A stretch of 64,000 bases of DNA from Motilibacter rhizosphaerae (GTDB lineage Bacteria; Actinomycetota; Actinomycetes; Motilibacterales; Motilibacteraceae), in NCBI RefSeq assembly GCF_004216915.1, contig NZ_SGXD01000001.1, forward strand, positions 310,001 through 374,000, written 5' to 3'. Both the position numbers and the translations under genes were made by a program. Below are positions 27,731-36,973 of this stretch, one piece after another; the stretch's first letter is position 1, and each line of letters opens with the position of its first letter. A model generated the notes under the pieces. That model made no database searches. It saw nothing but the letters and a program-made list of their open reading frames with translations, and was not told the DNA's origin.

Positions 27731-28141
27731 TCAGGCGACGACCGGCTCGATGTCCCTCGTGCAGTACATGCAGACCGTGGCGTCGACCGGGATGAAGGAC
27801 TTGCAGTGGTCGCACTCGCGGTTGCCCTGCGCGCCAGCGGCTTCGACGCCGGTGAGCCGCTTGATGAGCTTGACCAGCAGCAGGATCACCAGCGCGAGGA
27901 GCAGGAAGCTCACGAGGTCGGTGAGGAAGTCGCCGTAGGGGATGCGCGTCCCGCGGATCGAGCCGTGCAGCGAGTGGAAGCTCGGCTGGCCGAAGACGGC
28001 CGCGACGATCGGCAGGATGATGTGGTCGACGAGCGACTGCACGACCCCGGCGAAGGCCGCGCCGATGGCGATGCCGATCGCGATGTCGACGAGGTTGCCC
28101 CCGAACGCGAACGTCTTGAACTCGGTGAGCAGCTTGCGCAC
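27731..28141 (-). CDS. mscL: Large-conductance mechanosensitive channel with C-terminal zinc ribbon
   Basis: Homopentameric membrane channel that opens under hypo-osmotic shock, 136 aa. Family core FGGNLVDIAIGIAIGAAFAG (TM1) and LLLALVILLLVKLIKRL (TM2) are present. The tail CDHCKSFIPVDATVCMYC forms a CxxC...CxxC zinc ribbon beyond the usual helical bundle. GTG 28141 (VRKLLTEFKTF) is preferred because GGAGG lies 5 nt upstream and it matches the family N-terminus; the open frame reaches back to 28192. Confidence 0.92.
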   Translation of the reverse strand: MRKLLTEFKTFAFGGNLVDIAIGIAIGAAFAGVVQSLVDHIILPIVAAVFGQPSFHSLHGSIRGTRIPYGDFLTDLVSFLLLALVILLLVKLIKRLTGVEAAGAQGNRECDHCKSFIPVDATVCMYCTRDIEPVVA

Positions 28142-28180
28142 GAACGCCTCCAGCCGTAAGCGGAGCGCACCGTCGCGCTC

Positions 28181-28218
28181 TCCGGCCCGCACCCTAGGGG
28201 AGAGCGGCGCGGGCCGGA
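28181..28218 (-). terminator. Hairpin between the aminotransferase and mscL
   Basis: TCCGGCCCGC (28181-28190) pairs with GCGGGCCGGA (28209-28218) across an 18-nt loop. It follows the stop of the last gene of the pyrimidine operon (28235) and precedes mscL, so it probably ends that transcript. No T-run, as is common in GC-rich actinobacteria. Confidence 0.5.
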
Positions 28219-28234
28219 GCCGGAACGGAGGAGG

Positions 28235-29590
28235 TCACCCCGCCGAGACCGCAGCGTCCACGACGTCGAGCGCCGCGTCGAGCACCGCGAGCCCTTCGGC
28301 GAGCTCCTCCGGCGTCGCCGTGCAGGGCGGCACGACGTGCAGGCGGTGGTAGTTCGTGAACGGCAGGACCCCGCCGGCGAGGCAGGCCGCGACGAGCTCC
28401 CTCATCACCGGGCTGGTGCCGCCGTACGGCGCGACCGGTTCCTTCGTCTCCCTGTCACTGACGAGGTCGAGCGCCCAGAACACGCCGAGGCCACGGACCT
28501 CTCCGATGCTCGGGTGCTTCTCCGCCAGCGCGCGCAGGCCTGGGCCGAGGACGGTCTCCCCGAGCCGCGCGGCGTTCTCCACGATGCCCTCGTCGTGCAT
28601 CGCGCCGATCGTCGCGACCGCGGCCGAGCACGCCAGCGGGTGGCCGGAGTACGTCAGCCCACCGGGGTACGCGCGGGTGCCGAACGTCGCCGCGATCTCC
28701 TCGCTGATGACGACGCCGCCGAGCGGGACGTAGCCGGAGTTGACGCCCTTGGCGAAGGTGATGAGGTCGGGGACGACGTCGAAGTGCTCGAAGGCGAACC
28801 ACGCGCCGGTGCGGCCGAAGCCGGCCATCACCTCGTCGGCGATGTAGATGATGCCGTAGCGGTCGCAGATCTCCCGCACCCCGCGCAGGTATCCCGGCGG
28901 GGGCACCATGATGCCGGCGGTGCCGGGGATGCTCTCGAGCACGATCGCGGCGATCGTGTCCGGCCCCTCGAAGCGGATGAGATGCTCCAGGTGCTCCAGC
29001 GCGCGCTCGCACTCCTCCTGCTCCGTGGTGGCGTGGAACGCCGAGCGGTAGAGGAACGGGCCGAAGAAGTGCACGACCCCTGCGGATCCGTAGTCGTTCG
29101 CCCAGCGGCGCGGGTCTCCGGTGAGGTTGATCGCGGTACTCGTCCCACCGTGGTAGGACCGGTACTGCGCCAGCACCTTGACGCGCCCGGTGTGCAGCCG
29201 CGCCATCCGGACGGCGTTCTCGATGGCCTCGGCGCCGCCGTTGGTGAAGAACACCTTCTCCATGCCGTCGGGGGCGAGCTCGGCGATCAGCCGGGCCGCC
29301 TCGCTGCGCTGGTCGTTGGCGTGCTGCGGGGCGACCGTGCAGAGCCGGCCCGCCTGCTCCTGGATGGCGGCCACCACCTTCGGGTGCTGGTGTCCGATGT
29401 TGGTGTTGACCAGCTGGGAGGACAGGTCGAGCAGCCGGCGGCCGTCCCCGTCCCACACGTAGGACCCCTGGGCCGCCGTGATGACGAGCGGGGTGATGAG
29501 GTCCTGCGCCACCCACGAGTGGAAGACGTGCGCGCGGTCCATCGCGTACGTCCGGGCGGCGTCGGTGGTGACGAGCGCGTCGGTGGTCAT
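28235..29590 (-). CDS. Class III aminotransferase, probable beta-alanine aminotransferase
   Basis: PLP-dependent transaminase, 451 aa: FFTNGGAEAIENAVRMAR (phosphate loop), YHGGT, IADEVMAGFGRTG (Asp that contacts the pyridine nitrogen) and the Schiff-base lysine in LITFAKGVNSGYVPLGG. In this operon it would convert beta-alanine to malonate semialdehyde, the step after beta-ureidopropionase. ATG 29590 overlaps the SDR stop (ATGA). It is the last gene of the eleven-gene run. 4-aminobutyrate or other omega-amino acids remain possible substrates. Confidence 0.85.
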   Translation of the reverse strand: MTTDALVTTDAARTYAMDRAHVFHSWVAQDLITPLVITAAQGSYVWDGDGRRLLDLSSQLVNTNIGHQHPKVVAAIQEQAGRLCTVAPQHANDQRSEAARLIAELAPDGMEKVFFTNGGAEAIENAVRMARLHTGRVKVLAQYRSYHGGTSTAINLTGDPRRWANDYGSAGVVHFFGPFLYRSAFHATTEQEECERALEHLEHLIRFEGPDTIAAIVLESIPGTAGIMVPPPGYLRGVREICDRYGIIYIADEVMAGFGRTGAWFAFEHFDVVPDLITFAKGVNSGYVPLGGVVISEEIAATFGTRAYPGGLTYSGHPLACSAAVATIGAMHDEGIVENAARLGETVLGPGLRALAEKHPSIGEVRGLGVFWALDLVSDRETKEPVAPYGGTSPVMRELVAACLAGGVLPFTNYHRLHVVPPCTATPEELAEGLAVLDAALDVVDAAVSAG

Positions 29591-30345
29591 GAGGCCAGCT
29601 CCCTTGCGACGTGGTACGCGTCGGCCTGGTCCCGGGGCCGGACGACGACGTGGTCGAGGTTGACGTGCCCGGGTCGGGTGACGGCGAACGTGATGAGCTC
29701 GGCGACGTCCTGCGCCTGCAGCGGAGTCATCCCCGCGTAGACCGCGTCGGCGCGCTCCTGGTCGCCGAGGCGCACGAGGGAGAACTCCGTCTCGACGAAG
29801 CCGGGCGCGATCTCGGTGACGCGCAGCGGCTCGCCCAGCAGCTCGAGGCGCAGGGTCTGGCACAGGGCGCGGACGCCGTGCTTGACCGCGGTGTAGCCGC
29901 CGCCCCCGCGGTAGGCCTGGAGGCCTGCGTGCGAGCCCACGACGACGACCGTCCCCGGCGCCGCGGGGGTCGCGGTCTTGCGGAGGGCGGGCAGGAGGGC
30001 GCGGTGCACGCGGGCGACGCCGATGACGTTGGCGTCGTACATCCACCGCCAGCCCTCGGGGTCGAAGTCCTCGACCGCGTCCATCCCGAGCGCGCCGCCC
30101 GCGGAGTGGACGACGACCGAGACCTCCTGGACGGCCTCGGCGAGGGCCGCGACCGAGGCCTCGTCGGTGACGTCGAGTGCGACCGCCCGCCCACCGACCT
30201 CGGCCGCGAGCTCGGCGCACCGCTCGACGCGACGAGCGGCCGCGACGGTCTCGTAGCCTGCCGCGGCCAGCGCGCGGACCGTCGCCGCGCCGATGCCGCT
30301 GCTCGCCCCCGTCACGACGGCGACGGGGCGTTCCTGCTTCCCCAC
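29587..30345 (-). CDS. SDR oxidoreductase, possible malonate-semialdehyde reductase
   Basis: Short-chain dehydrogenase, 252 aa: NAD(P) motif TGASSGIG, NVIG region, and catalytic Ser/Tyr/Lys as VGSHAG...YTAVKHG. A YdfG-like enzyme would reduce malonate semialdehyde to 3-hydroxypropionate, fitting the transaminase immediately downstream (4-bp overlap). GTG 30345 has GGAAGGA upstream. The role is inferred from the operon; family membership is firm. Confidence 0.8.
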   Translation of the reverse strand: MGKQERPVAVVTGASSGIGAATVRALAAAGYETVAAARRVERCAELAAEVGGRAVALDVTDEASVAALAEAVQEVSVVVHSAGGALGMDAVEDFDPEGWRWMYDANVIGVARVHRALLPALRKTATPAAPGTVVVVGSHAGLQAYRGGGGYTAVKHGVRALCQTLRLELLGEPLRVTEIAPGFVETEFSLVRLGDQERADAVYAGMTPLQAQDVAELITFAVTRPGHVNLDHVVVRPRDQADAYHVARELAS

Positions 30346-30358
30346 AGGTGGTCCTTCC

Positions 30359-31387
30359 TCAGCTGACGGCGAGGCCGCGGTCGGCCATCACCGGGATGAC
30401 GGAGTCGGCGTAGGCGTGCATCGTCTGCTCCTTGCCGTCGTGCTGGAGGTAGAGCGCGAACTGGTCGACTCCCAGGTCGCGCAGGTCGCGCAACCGCTCC
30501 AGGTGGTCGGACACGCTGCCCAGCAGGCAGAAGCGGTCGACGATCGCGTCGGGCACGAAGTCGGTGTGCGTGTTCCCGGCGCGCCCGTGCTCGTTGTAGT
30601 CGTAGCCCTGGCGGTCCTTGATGTAGTCGGTGAGCGCCGCGGGGACCGAGCCGTCGCTGCCGTAGCGGCCCACGAGGTCGGCGACGTGGTTGCCCACCAT
30701 GCCGCCGAACCACCGGCACTGCTGGCGCATGTGGTCGAGGTCGTCACCGACGTACGCCGGTGCCGCCACGCAGATCTTCACCGACGCGGGATCGCGTCCC
30801 GCGGCCTCGGCCGCCTCGCGCACCGCTTTGATGGTCCACGCCGCGATGTCCGGGTCGGCGAGCTGGAGGATGAAGCCGTCGGCCACCTCCCCGGTGAGCT
30901 GCAGCGCCTTCGGCCCGTACGCCGCGACCCAGACCTGCGTCGCGTCCCGCTCCCCGGTCTGCACGGCCCACGGGAAGCGGATGGTGCGCCCGTTGTGCTC
31001 GACGCTGCGCCCGTTCGCGAGCTCGCGGATGACGTGCACGCTCTCGCGCAGCGTCTGCAGCGTGCTCGGCTTCCCGGCGAGGGTACGGACCGCCGAGTCG
31101 CCGCGGCCGATGCCGCAGATGGTGCGCGGTCCGTACATCTCGTTGAGGGTGGCGAACGACGAGGCGGTCACCGTCCAGTCGCGCGTGAGCGGGTTGGTCA
31201 CCATCGGGCCGACGACGATCCGCCGGGTCGCGGCGAGCATCGCGGAGTAGACGACGTACGGCTCCTGCCACAGCAGGTGCGAGTCGAAGGTCCAGGCGTG
31301 CGTGAAGCCGGAGAGCTCCGCTTGCCGGACCAGCTCGACGACCCGGGCCGCCGGGGGGTTGTTCTGCAGGACGACACCGAAGTCCAT
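30359..31387 (-). CDS. LLM-class F420-dependent oxidoreductase (CPS_4043-like)
   Basis: A 342-aa TIM-barrel protein of the luciferase-like superfamily, matching the subgroup (TIGR03842-like) that recurs beside dihydropyrimidinases. MDFGVVLQNNPPAARVVELV at the N-terminus, YGPRTICGIGRGDSAVR and VAAYGPKALQLTGEVADGF are typical cofactor-barrel motifs. The cofactor is expected to be F420 or FMN. It lies between the SDR and the dihydropyrimidinase with short gaps. Its reaction is unknown; a redox step on the pyrimidine or hydantoin ring is possible. ATG 31387 start. Confidence 0.82.
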   Translation of the reverse strand: MDFGVVLQNNPPAARVVELVRQAELSGFTHAWTFDSHLLWQEPYVVYSAMLAATRRIVVGPMVTNPLTRDWTVTASSFATLNEMYGPRTICGIGRGDSAVRTLAGKPSTLQTLRESVHVIRELANGRSVEHNGRTIRFPWAVQTGERDATQVWVAAYGPKALQLTGEVADGFILQLADPDIAAWTIKAVREAAEAAGRDPASVKICVAAPAYVGDDLDHMRQQCRWFGGMVGNHVADLVGRYGSDGSVPAALTDYIKDRQGYDYNEHGRAGNTHTDFVPDAIVDRFCLLGSVSDHLERLRDLRDLGVDQFALYLQHDGKEQTMHAYADSVIPVMADRGLAVS

Positions 31388-31400
31388 GGGAGTTCCTTCC

Positions 31401-32819
31401 CTAGCGGAGGTACTGGGACAGGCCGCGGGGCACGTACGCGCCGCGCCGCTTGCGTCCCGTGAACGTGTCGCCGTCGCGCAGCACCTCGCCGCGCGCCATG
31501 ACCGTGGTGACGCCGCCGCGCAGCTCGAACCCCTCGTAGGCCGAGTAGTCGATGTTCATGTGGTGCGTCTCGGCGCTGACCCGGGTCGTGGCCGCAGGGT
31601 CGTAGATGACGATGTCGGCATCGGACCCGGGCGCGACCACGCCCTTCTTCGGGTACATCCCGAACATCCGGGCCGGTGTCGTCGAGCAGGTCTCCACCCA
31701 GCGCTGCAGCGACAGCTTGCCGTCCGCCACGCCCTGGTGGACGAGGTCGAGCCGGTGCTCGACGCCACCCATGCCGTTGGGGATCTTGCTGAAGTCGCCC
31801 CGCCCCAGCTGCTTCTGGTCCTGGAAGCAGAACGGGCAGTGGTCGGTGGACACGACCGCCAGGTCGTCGGTGCGCAGGCCCTTCCACAGGTCCGCGGCGT
31901 GCGGCTCGTGCTTCGAGCGGAGGGGGGTCGAGCAGGCGTACTTCGCGCCCTCGAAGCTCCCGGCGCCCCCGGCACCGAGGTGGTCCTCGAGCGTGAGGTA
32001 GAGGTACTGCGGGCAGGTCTCCGCGAAGACGTTGGCCCCCGTCGTCCGTGCGGCCGCGATGCGCTCGAGCGCTTGGCTGGCCGACACGTGCACGACGTAG
32101 AGCGGCGTGCCGCCGGCGACCTCCGCGAGGGTGACCGCGCGGTTGACGGCCTCGGACTCCAGCAGCGGCGGCCGGGTGAGCCCGTGGAACACCGGGTCGG
32201 TTTCCCCGCGGGCCAGGGCCTGGCGCACGAGCTCGTCGATCGCCGTGCCGTTCTCGGCGTGCATCATGGTCATCGCACCGTTGCCGGAGGCGCGCTGCAT
32301 CGCCCGCAGGATCTGCGCGTCATCCGAGAGGAAGACGCCCGGGTAGGCCATGAAGAGCTTGAAGCTCGTGATGCCCTCGTGGTCGACGAGCTGGTCCATC
32401 GCCTTGAGCGAGTCCTCGTCGACCCCGCCGAGGATCATGTGGAAGCCGTAGTCGACGTAGCAGTTGCCGGCGGCCTTCTGGTGCCAGGTGTCCAGGCACT
32501 CCTGGACGACCTGGCCCGTACGCTGCACGACGAAGTCGACGATCGTCGTCGTGCCGCCCCACGCCGCGGCGTACGTGCCGGTCTCGAAGGTGTCGGAGGC
32601 CTCGGTCCCGCCGAAGGGCATCTCCATGTGCGTGTGCACGTCGACACCGCCCGGCAGGACGTACTTCCCCGTCGCGTCGATCGTCCTGTCGACCGCGAGC
32701 TCGGCACCCGTCCCCGGAGCGAGCAGGGCGGCGACCGTCTCCCCGTCGACGAGGACGTCGGTCGGGACCGCGCCCGTGGTCGAGACGAGCGTGCCGCCGG
32801 TGATGAGCGTGCGGCTCAC
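31401..32819 (-). CDS. hydA: Dihydropyrimidinase / hydantoinase
   Basis: Cyclic amidohydrolase, 472 aa, that opens dihydrouracil (or hydantoins) to N-carbamoyl-beta-alanine. Metal site intact: HTH at His62/His64, the carboxylated Lys154 in SFKLFMAYPG, HAENG, VHVSA and STDHCPF. The CPQYLYLT and AYEGFELRG substrate loops match D-hydantoinase/dihydropyrimidinase. GTG 32819 overlaps the beta-ureidopropionase stop, so product and next enzyme are made together. Pyrimidine versus hydantoin as the natural substrate is not resolved by sequence. Confidence 0.92.
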   Translation of the reverse strand: MSRTLITGGTLVSTTGAVPTDVLVDGETVAALLAPGTGAELAVDRTIDATGKYVLPGGVDVHTHMEMPFGGTEASDTFETGTYAAAWGGTTTIVDFVVQRTGQVVQECLDTWHQKAAGNCYVDYGFHMILGGVDEDSLKAMDQLVDHEGITSFKLFMAYPGVFLSDDAQILRAMQRASGNGAMTMMHAENGTAIDELVRQALARGETDPVFHGLTRPPLLESEAVNRAVTLAEVAGGTPLYVVHVSASQALERIAAARTTGANVFAETCPQYLYLTLEDHLGAGGAGSFEGAKYACSTPLRSKHEPHAADLWKGLRTDDLAVVSTDHCPFCFQDQKQLGRGDFSKIPNGMGGVEHRLDLVHQGVADGKLSLQRWVETCSTTPARMFGMYPKKGVVAPGSDADIVIYDPAATTRVSAETHHMNIDYSAYEGFELRGGVTTVMARGEVLRDGDTFTGRKRRGAYVPRGLSQYLR

Positions 32820-33664
32820 GGCTCCACCAGCTCTCCGTACGCGTCGGGCCGGCGGTCGCGGTAGAACTGCCAGTCGTTGCGGACCTTGCGGATCATCGAG
32901 AGGTCGATGTCGCGGATGAGCAGCTCCTCCTTCTCCGAGCTGCCCTTCTCCCCCACGAAGTTGCCCTGCGGGTCGACGACGTACGACGTGCCGTAGAAGT
33001 CGACCGCGTCGTCGCCGTACTCGTTGTCCTCGCGGCCCACGCGGTTGGGCACGGCCACGAAGTAGCCGTTGGCGGCGGCCGCCGTGGGCTGCTCGAGCTC
33101 CCACAGGCGGTTGGAGAGACCGGGCTTGGAGGCGTTGGGGTTGAACACGATCTCGGCGCCGTTGAGGCCGAGGACGCGCCAGCCCTCCGGGAAGTGGCGG
33201 TCGTAGCAGATCGTCACGCCGACCTTGCCCACCGCGGTCTGGAAGACCGGCCAGCCCGTGTTGCCCGGGCGGAAGTAGAACTTCTCCCAGAAGCGGTCCA
33301 GGTTGGGGATGTGGTGCTTGCGGTACTTGCCGAGCACGGTGCCGTCGGCGTCGACCACCACGGCGGTGTTGTAGTAGACGCCGGGCTGCTCCTCCTCGTA
33401 GATCGGGAGGACCATGACGAGGTGCAGCTCCGCGGCGAGCGCGGCGAAGCGCTGCACGATCGGACCGTCCGCCGGCTCGGCGAAGTCGTAGTACTTCGCG
33501 TCCTGCGTGATGCCGAAGTACGGGCCGTAGAACAGCTCCTGGAAGCAGATCACCTGGGCACCCTGCGCGGCGGCATCGCGCGCGAACTGCTCGTGCTTGT
33601 CGAGCATCTCCTCCTTGCTCCCCGGCCAGGTGGTCTGGCTCAGGGCGACACGCACGACAGTCAT
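32816..33664 (-). CDS. Beta-ureidopropionase (nitrilase superfamily)
   Basis: Carbon-nitrogen hydrolase of 282 aa that cleaves N-carbamoyl-beta-alanine to beta-alanine, CO2 and ammonia. Catalytic triad visible: Glu43 in FQELFYGPYF, Lys116 in KYRKHHIP and Cys153 in TICYDRHFPE. YFGITQ and NPNASKPG fit the eukaryotic-type beta-ureidopropionase clade. ATG 33664 follows AGGAGG. N-carbamoyl-D-amino acid amidase is the alternative if the pathway is for hydantoins. Confidence 0.88.
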   Translation of the reverse strand: MTVVRVALSQTTWPGSKEEMLDKHEQFARDAAAQGAQVICFQELFYGPYFGITQDAKYYDFAEPADGPIVQRFAALAAELHLVMVLPIYEEEQPGVYYNTAVVVDADGTVLGKYRKHHIPNLDRFWEKFYFRPGNTGWPVFQTAVGKVGVTICYDRHFPEGWRVLGLNGAEIVFNPNASKPGLSNRLWELEQPTAAAANGYFVAVPNRVGREDNEYGDDAVDFYGTSYVVDPQGNFVGEKGSSEKEELLIRDIDLSMIRKVRNDWQFYRDRRPDAYGELVEP

Positions 33665-33686
33665 GGGTCCTCCTGGACTCGGTTGG

Positions 33687-34676
33687 TCATCTGGTGAGCT
33701 TGGGCAGCACCTCGGAGCCGAAGACCTCCATCCACTGCTCCTGGTTGCGCCCGACGTTGTGCAGGTAGACCCGGTCGATGCCGAGGTCGAGGAACTTCTG
33801 GATCTCGGCCCGGTGCTGGTCGGGGTCGGAGGAGATCACCATCCGGCCTGTGAAGTCCTCGGGCCGGACGAGCTGCGCCATCTGCTCGAAGTCGTAGGGC
33901 GAGCGGATGTCCTGCTTGGGGAACTTCATGCCGCCGTTGGGCCACTCGGCCATGGCGTTGGCCATCGCCTCCTCGTCCGTCGGCGCCCAGGACAGGTGGA
34001 TCTGGAGCAGCTTGGGCATGGTGTCGGGGTCCTTGCCGACGGAGCGCGCACCCTCGGCGAACTTCTCCAGCACCCCGGCCACCTTCGCCTCCGGCGCGGC
34101 GACCGTGATGATCCCGTCGACGGTGGCGCCGGTGCGCTTGGCCGTGATCGGGCCGGCGGTGGCGACGTAGATGGGCGGCGCCACCTCCGGCATCGTCCAC
34201 AGCCGGGTCTTGTGGAACTTGAAGTAGCGGCCGTCGTGCTTGACGTCCTTGCCGGTGAACAGCTTTTGGATGAGCTCGATGGCCTCGAACATCATCGTGA
34301 TCCGCTCGGGGGCCTCCGGCCAGTAGGCCCCGAACATGTGCTCGTTGAGCGCCTCGCCCGAGCCCAGCCCGAGCCACATCCGCCCGGGGTAGAGCGCTTC
34401 GACCGTGGCCGCCGCCTGCGCCACCATCGCCGGGTGCATGCGGAACGACGGGCAGGCCACCCCCGTACCGAGGTCCCCCGTGGTGCGCTCGCCCAGGGCG
34501 GCGAGCATGCTCCAGACGAAGGACGCCTCCCCCTGCTGCGGCACCCACGGCTGGTAGTGGTCGGCCGCCATCGACCCGCGGAAGCCGTGCTGCTCGGCGA
34601 GCGCGGCGTGGCGGAGCGCCTCGGCAGGGGCGAACTGCTCGAGGGCGACAGCGAGGCCGACGTGCGCCTGGGTCAT
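33687..34676 (-). CDS. LLM-class F420-dependent oxidoreductase (FGD-like, TIGR03557 type)
   Basis: A 329-aa F420-type barrel related to glucose-6-phosphate dehydrogenase FGD: GSMAADHYQPWVPQQGEAS, GTGVACPSFRMHPA, LGLGSGEALNEHMFG and VATAGPITAKRTG are characteristic of that family. Cytoplasmic, unknown substrate. ATG 34676 (AAGGAG 5 nt upstream) overlaps the stop of the LysR gene. It is the second F420-type enzyme in this operon, which makes a deazaflavin-linked step in the pathway likely. Confidence 0.82.
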   Translation of the reverse strand: MTQAHVGLAVALEQFAPAEALRHAALAEQHGFRGSMAADHYQPWVPQQGEASFVWSMLAALGERTTGDLGTGVACPSFRMHPAMVAQAAATVEALYPGRMWLGLGSGEALNEHMFGAYWPEAPERITMMFEAIELIQKLFTGKDVKHDGRYFKFHKTRLWTMPEVAPPIYVATAGPITAKRTGATVDGIITVAAPEAKVAGVLEKFAEGARSVGKDPDTMPKLLQIHLSWAPTDEEAMANAMAEWPNGGMKFPKQDIRSPYDFEQMAQLVRPEDFTGRMVISSDPDQHRAEIQKFLDLGIDRVYLHNVGRNQEQWMEVFGSEVLPKLTR

Positions 34677-35677
34677 CGGAGCTCCTTGATCCTCGGACTG
34701 GACGGGACGTGCCCCGCCAGTCCAACAGACCCGGCCAGGGGTCGCTCGCCCTGGTCCCGCCCAGTATGGTCCTGCGCACCGTGGTGCCGCCGGCAGATCT
34801 CCATGAAGGCCTGCGCGCGCCGGGTGGGGCGTACGCCGTCGAGCGTGGCGAGCACGACGTCGATGGCGGGCACCTCCTCGGCGATGTCGAGGGCGACGAC
34901 CTCGCCCCCGCTGTGCGTCTGCCCGTGGGGCAGCTTGCGGTTGAGCACGGCGTAGCCGTGGTGCCGGGCGACGAACGAGCGGACGGTCTCGTAGCCCGTC
35001 AGCCGGTGGCGCACCGAGGGCACGAGCCCGGCGCTGTGGAAGACGCGCAGCACGTAGTCGCGCGTCTCGGGGAGGTCGAGCAGGATGAGCGGCTCGGCCA
35101 CGACGTCCTCGAGGCTCACCGGGCCGCCGAGCTCGGCGAGCCGGGACCCGGCGGCGACGAGGACGTGCGCGGGGACGGTCTCGAGCACCTCCTGGACGAA
35201 GCCGCCGCCCTCCCCCATGTCGTACATCAGCGCCAGCTCGCAGCGCCCGCCGAGCAGCGCCTCCCGGATCACGGCCTGGTCGCCCTCGACGAGGGAGACG
35301 TGGACCTCCGGGTGGCGCCGCTCGAACTCCCGCAGGATGTCGGGCACGCGCAGCGACGCGAGCGGCTCGTAGATCCCGACGACGAGCTCGCCGGCCACCG
35401 CGTCCTGGTCGTCGCGCAGGGCTCCGACCAGGACGTCGGCGTCCTCCAGCAGGGCGGGCGCCTCGCGCAGCAGCCGCCTGCCGGCCTCGGTCAGCGCGAG
35501 CCCGCGGCGCGGGACACGCCGGAAGAGCTGCACACCGAGCGAGGCCTCGAGCTGCGCCACCGCCGAGGAGAGGGCGGACTGGGTGACGGCGAGCTCCTCG
35601 GCCGCGGCCGTCATGCTGCCCAGCCGGGCCACCCGGCAGAAGTACCGCAGCTGCACCAGGGTGAAGCCCCTCGTCAT
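34673..35677 (-). CDS. LysR-family transcriptional regulator
   Basis: A 334-aa regulator. The winged HTH (LVQLRYFCRVARLGSMTAAA...TQSALSSAVAQLE) spans residues ~7-65, followed by a periplasmic-type effector domain (VVGIYEPLASLRVPDIL...). The open frame reaches 35707, but ATG 35677 directly follows GAGGAGGGGAG and starts at the usual distance from the HTH. It sits inside the catabolic run between the transporter genes and the enzymes, a likely activator of the operon with a pyrimidine intermediate as co-inducer. Confidence 0.9.
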   Translation of the reverse strand: MTRGFTLVQLRYFCRVARLGSMTAAAEELAVTQSALSSAVAQLEASLGVQLFRRVPRRGLALTEAGRRLLREAPALLEDADVLVGALRDDQDAVAGELVVGIYEPLASLRVPDILREFERRHPEVHVSLVEGDQAVIREALLGGRCELALMYDMGEGGGFVQEVLETVPAHVLVAAGSRLAELGGPVSLEDVVAEPLILLDLPETRDYVLRVFHSAGLVPSVRHRLTGYETVRSFVARHHGYAVLNRKLPHGQTHSGGEVVALDIAEEVPAIDVVLATLDGVRPTRRAQAFMEICRRHHGAQDHTGRDQGERPLAGSVGLAGHVPSSPRIKELR

Positions 35678-35717
35678 CTCCCCTCCTCTCCCGCTCGACG
35701 GTGGCACTCGGCGTCGC

Positions 35718-36938
35718 TCAGCTGCCGCCGGGGTTGAGCGTCACGGAGATCGGCTTGAAGCCGGCTCCCGTGACGTCGACGCCCTCGCCCTTGAGCATCG
35801 TCAGGGCCTTCTCGACGTAGGTGTTGGTGTACGCGTCGGCGTCCGGGTCCTTCTTGATCACGGTCGCGCCGTCGGCGTTCTTCGTGCCCTTGGCGACCTG
35901 CACGGTCTGGTCCCAGGCCGCCTTGTCGATGACACCGGCGCCGGCCGGGGCCGGCCAGACGAGCTTGTTGACCTCGTTGACCTGCCACAGCTGGTGGCTG
36001 GCGCCGAGCTTCGAGCCCTTGGCCACGACGATGTCGCGGCACTTCTGCGGGTTGTCGCGGCAGAAGGCCCAGCCCTTGATACTGGCGGCGATGAACTTCA
36101 CCGTGGTGTCCTGGTAGGCCGAGTCGCTCTTCAGCTTGGCCGTGTTGGCCCAGATCGCGTCCTGCAGCATCGCGGTGCCGACCGAGTTCCAGTTGACGAC
36201 GTTGAGGTCGTCGGGGCTGTAGAGCTTGCCGGTCTTGGGGTTCTTCGCCTCGAGGACCTGGGCGTACTCGTTGTAGACCATCGCCTGGGCCGCGTCGATG
36301 TCGCCCTTGAGGAAGGCGTTCATGTCGAACTGCTGCTGGACGAGCTTGACGTCCTTGCTGGGGTCGAGCCCGGCCTTGGTGATGCCGGCGAAGAGCTCGA
36401 ACTCGTTGCCGAAGCCCCAGTTGCCGACGGTCTTGCCCTTGAAGTCGGCGGGCGAGGTGATGCCCTTGTCCTTCATGCTGATCTGCAGGGTGCCCGAACG
36501 CTGGTAGATCTGCGCGACGTCGGTGATGCCGGCCCCCTGCTCGCGGGAGGCGAGCGCCTTCGGCACCCAGGCGATCGCGTAGTCCGCCTGGCCCTGCGCG
36601 AGGACGGTCTGCGGCACGATGTCGGTGCCGCCCTCGAGGATCTTCACGTCGAGGCCGGCGTCCTTGTAGTACCCCTGCTCCTGCGCGGCGAAGTAGCCCG
36701 CGAACTGGCCCTGGGTGAACCACTGCAGCTGCAGCTTCACCGGGGTGAGCTTGCCGCCCGAGGTGCCCGTGGAGGCCGCTGGCGCGGCGGAGCCCGAGGC
36801 GTCGGCCGGGGCCGAGGCCGGGCTCGAGCCGGCGGGTGCGGAGCTGGAGGTCGGGGCCTTGTCGCTCGACCCGCAGGCGGCGAGCGTCAGGGCGAGCGCG
36901 GACAGTGCCGCGGCAGAGGGCAGGATGCGGTGTCTCAC
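35718..36938 (-). CDS. NMT1/THI5-like ABC substrate-binding lipoprotein
   Basis: A 406-aa extracytoplasmic binding protein anchored by a lipobox (LAAC, Cys22), with an Ala/Ser/Pro linker to about residue 65. The domain QLQWFTQGQFAGYFAAQEQG...YYKDAGLDV...GG is that of NMT1/THI5-type proteins, which bind pyrimidines such as HMP or related planar rings. WSVNEV-like C-terminal motifs follow. GTG 36938. With two permeases and one ATPase upstream it makes a complete importer, probably for the pyrimidine or hydantoin degraded by the downstream enzymes. Confidence 0.88.
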   Translation of the reverse strand: MRHRILPSAAALSALALTLAACGSSDKAPTSSSAPAGSSPASAPADASGSAAPAASTGTSGGKLTPVKLQLQWFTQGQFAGYFAAQEQGYYKDAGLDVKILEGGTDIVPQTVLAQGQADYAIAWVPKALASREQGAGITDVAQIYQRSGTLQISMKDKGITSPADFKGKTVGNWGFGNEFELFAGITKAGLDPSKDVKLVQQQFDMNAFLKGDIDAAQAMVYNEYAQVLEAKNPKTGKLYSPDDLNVVNWNSVGTAMLQDAIWANTAKLKSDSAYQDTTVKFIAASIKGWAFCRDNPQKCRDIVVAKGSKLGASHQLWQVNEVNKLVWPAPAGAGVIDKAAWDQTVQVAKGTKNADGATVIKKDPDADAYTNTYVEKALTMLKGEGVDVTGAGFKPISVTLNPGGS

Positions 36939-36973
36939 AGTGCTTCTCCGATGCTGGCGAGGGACGGGTGGGG

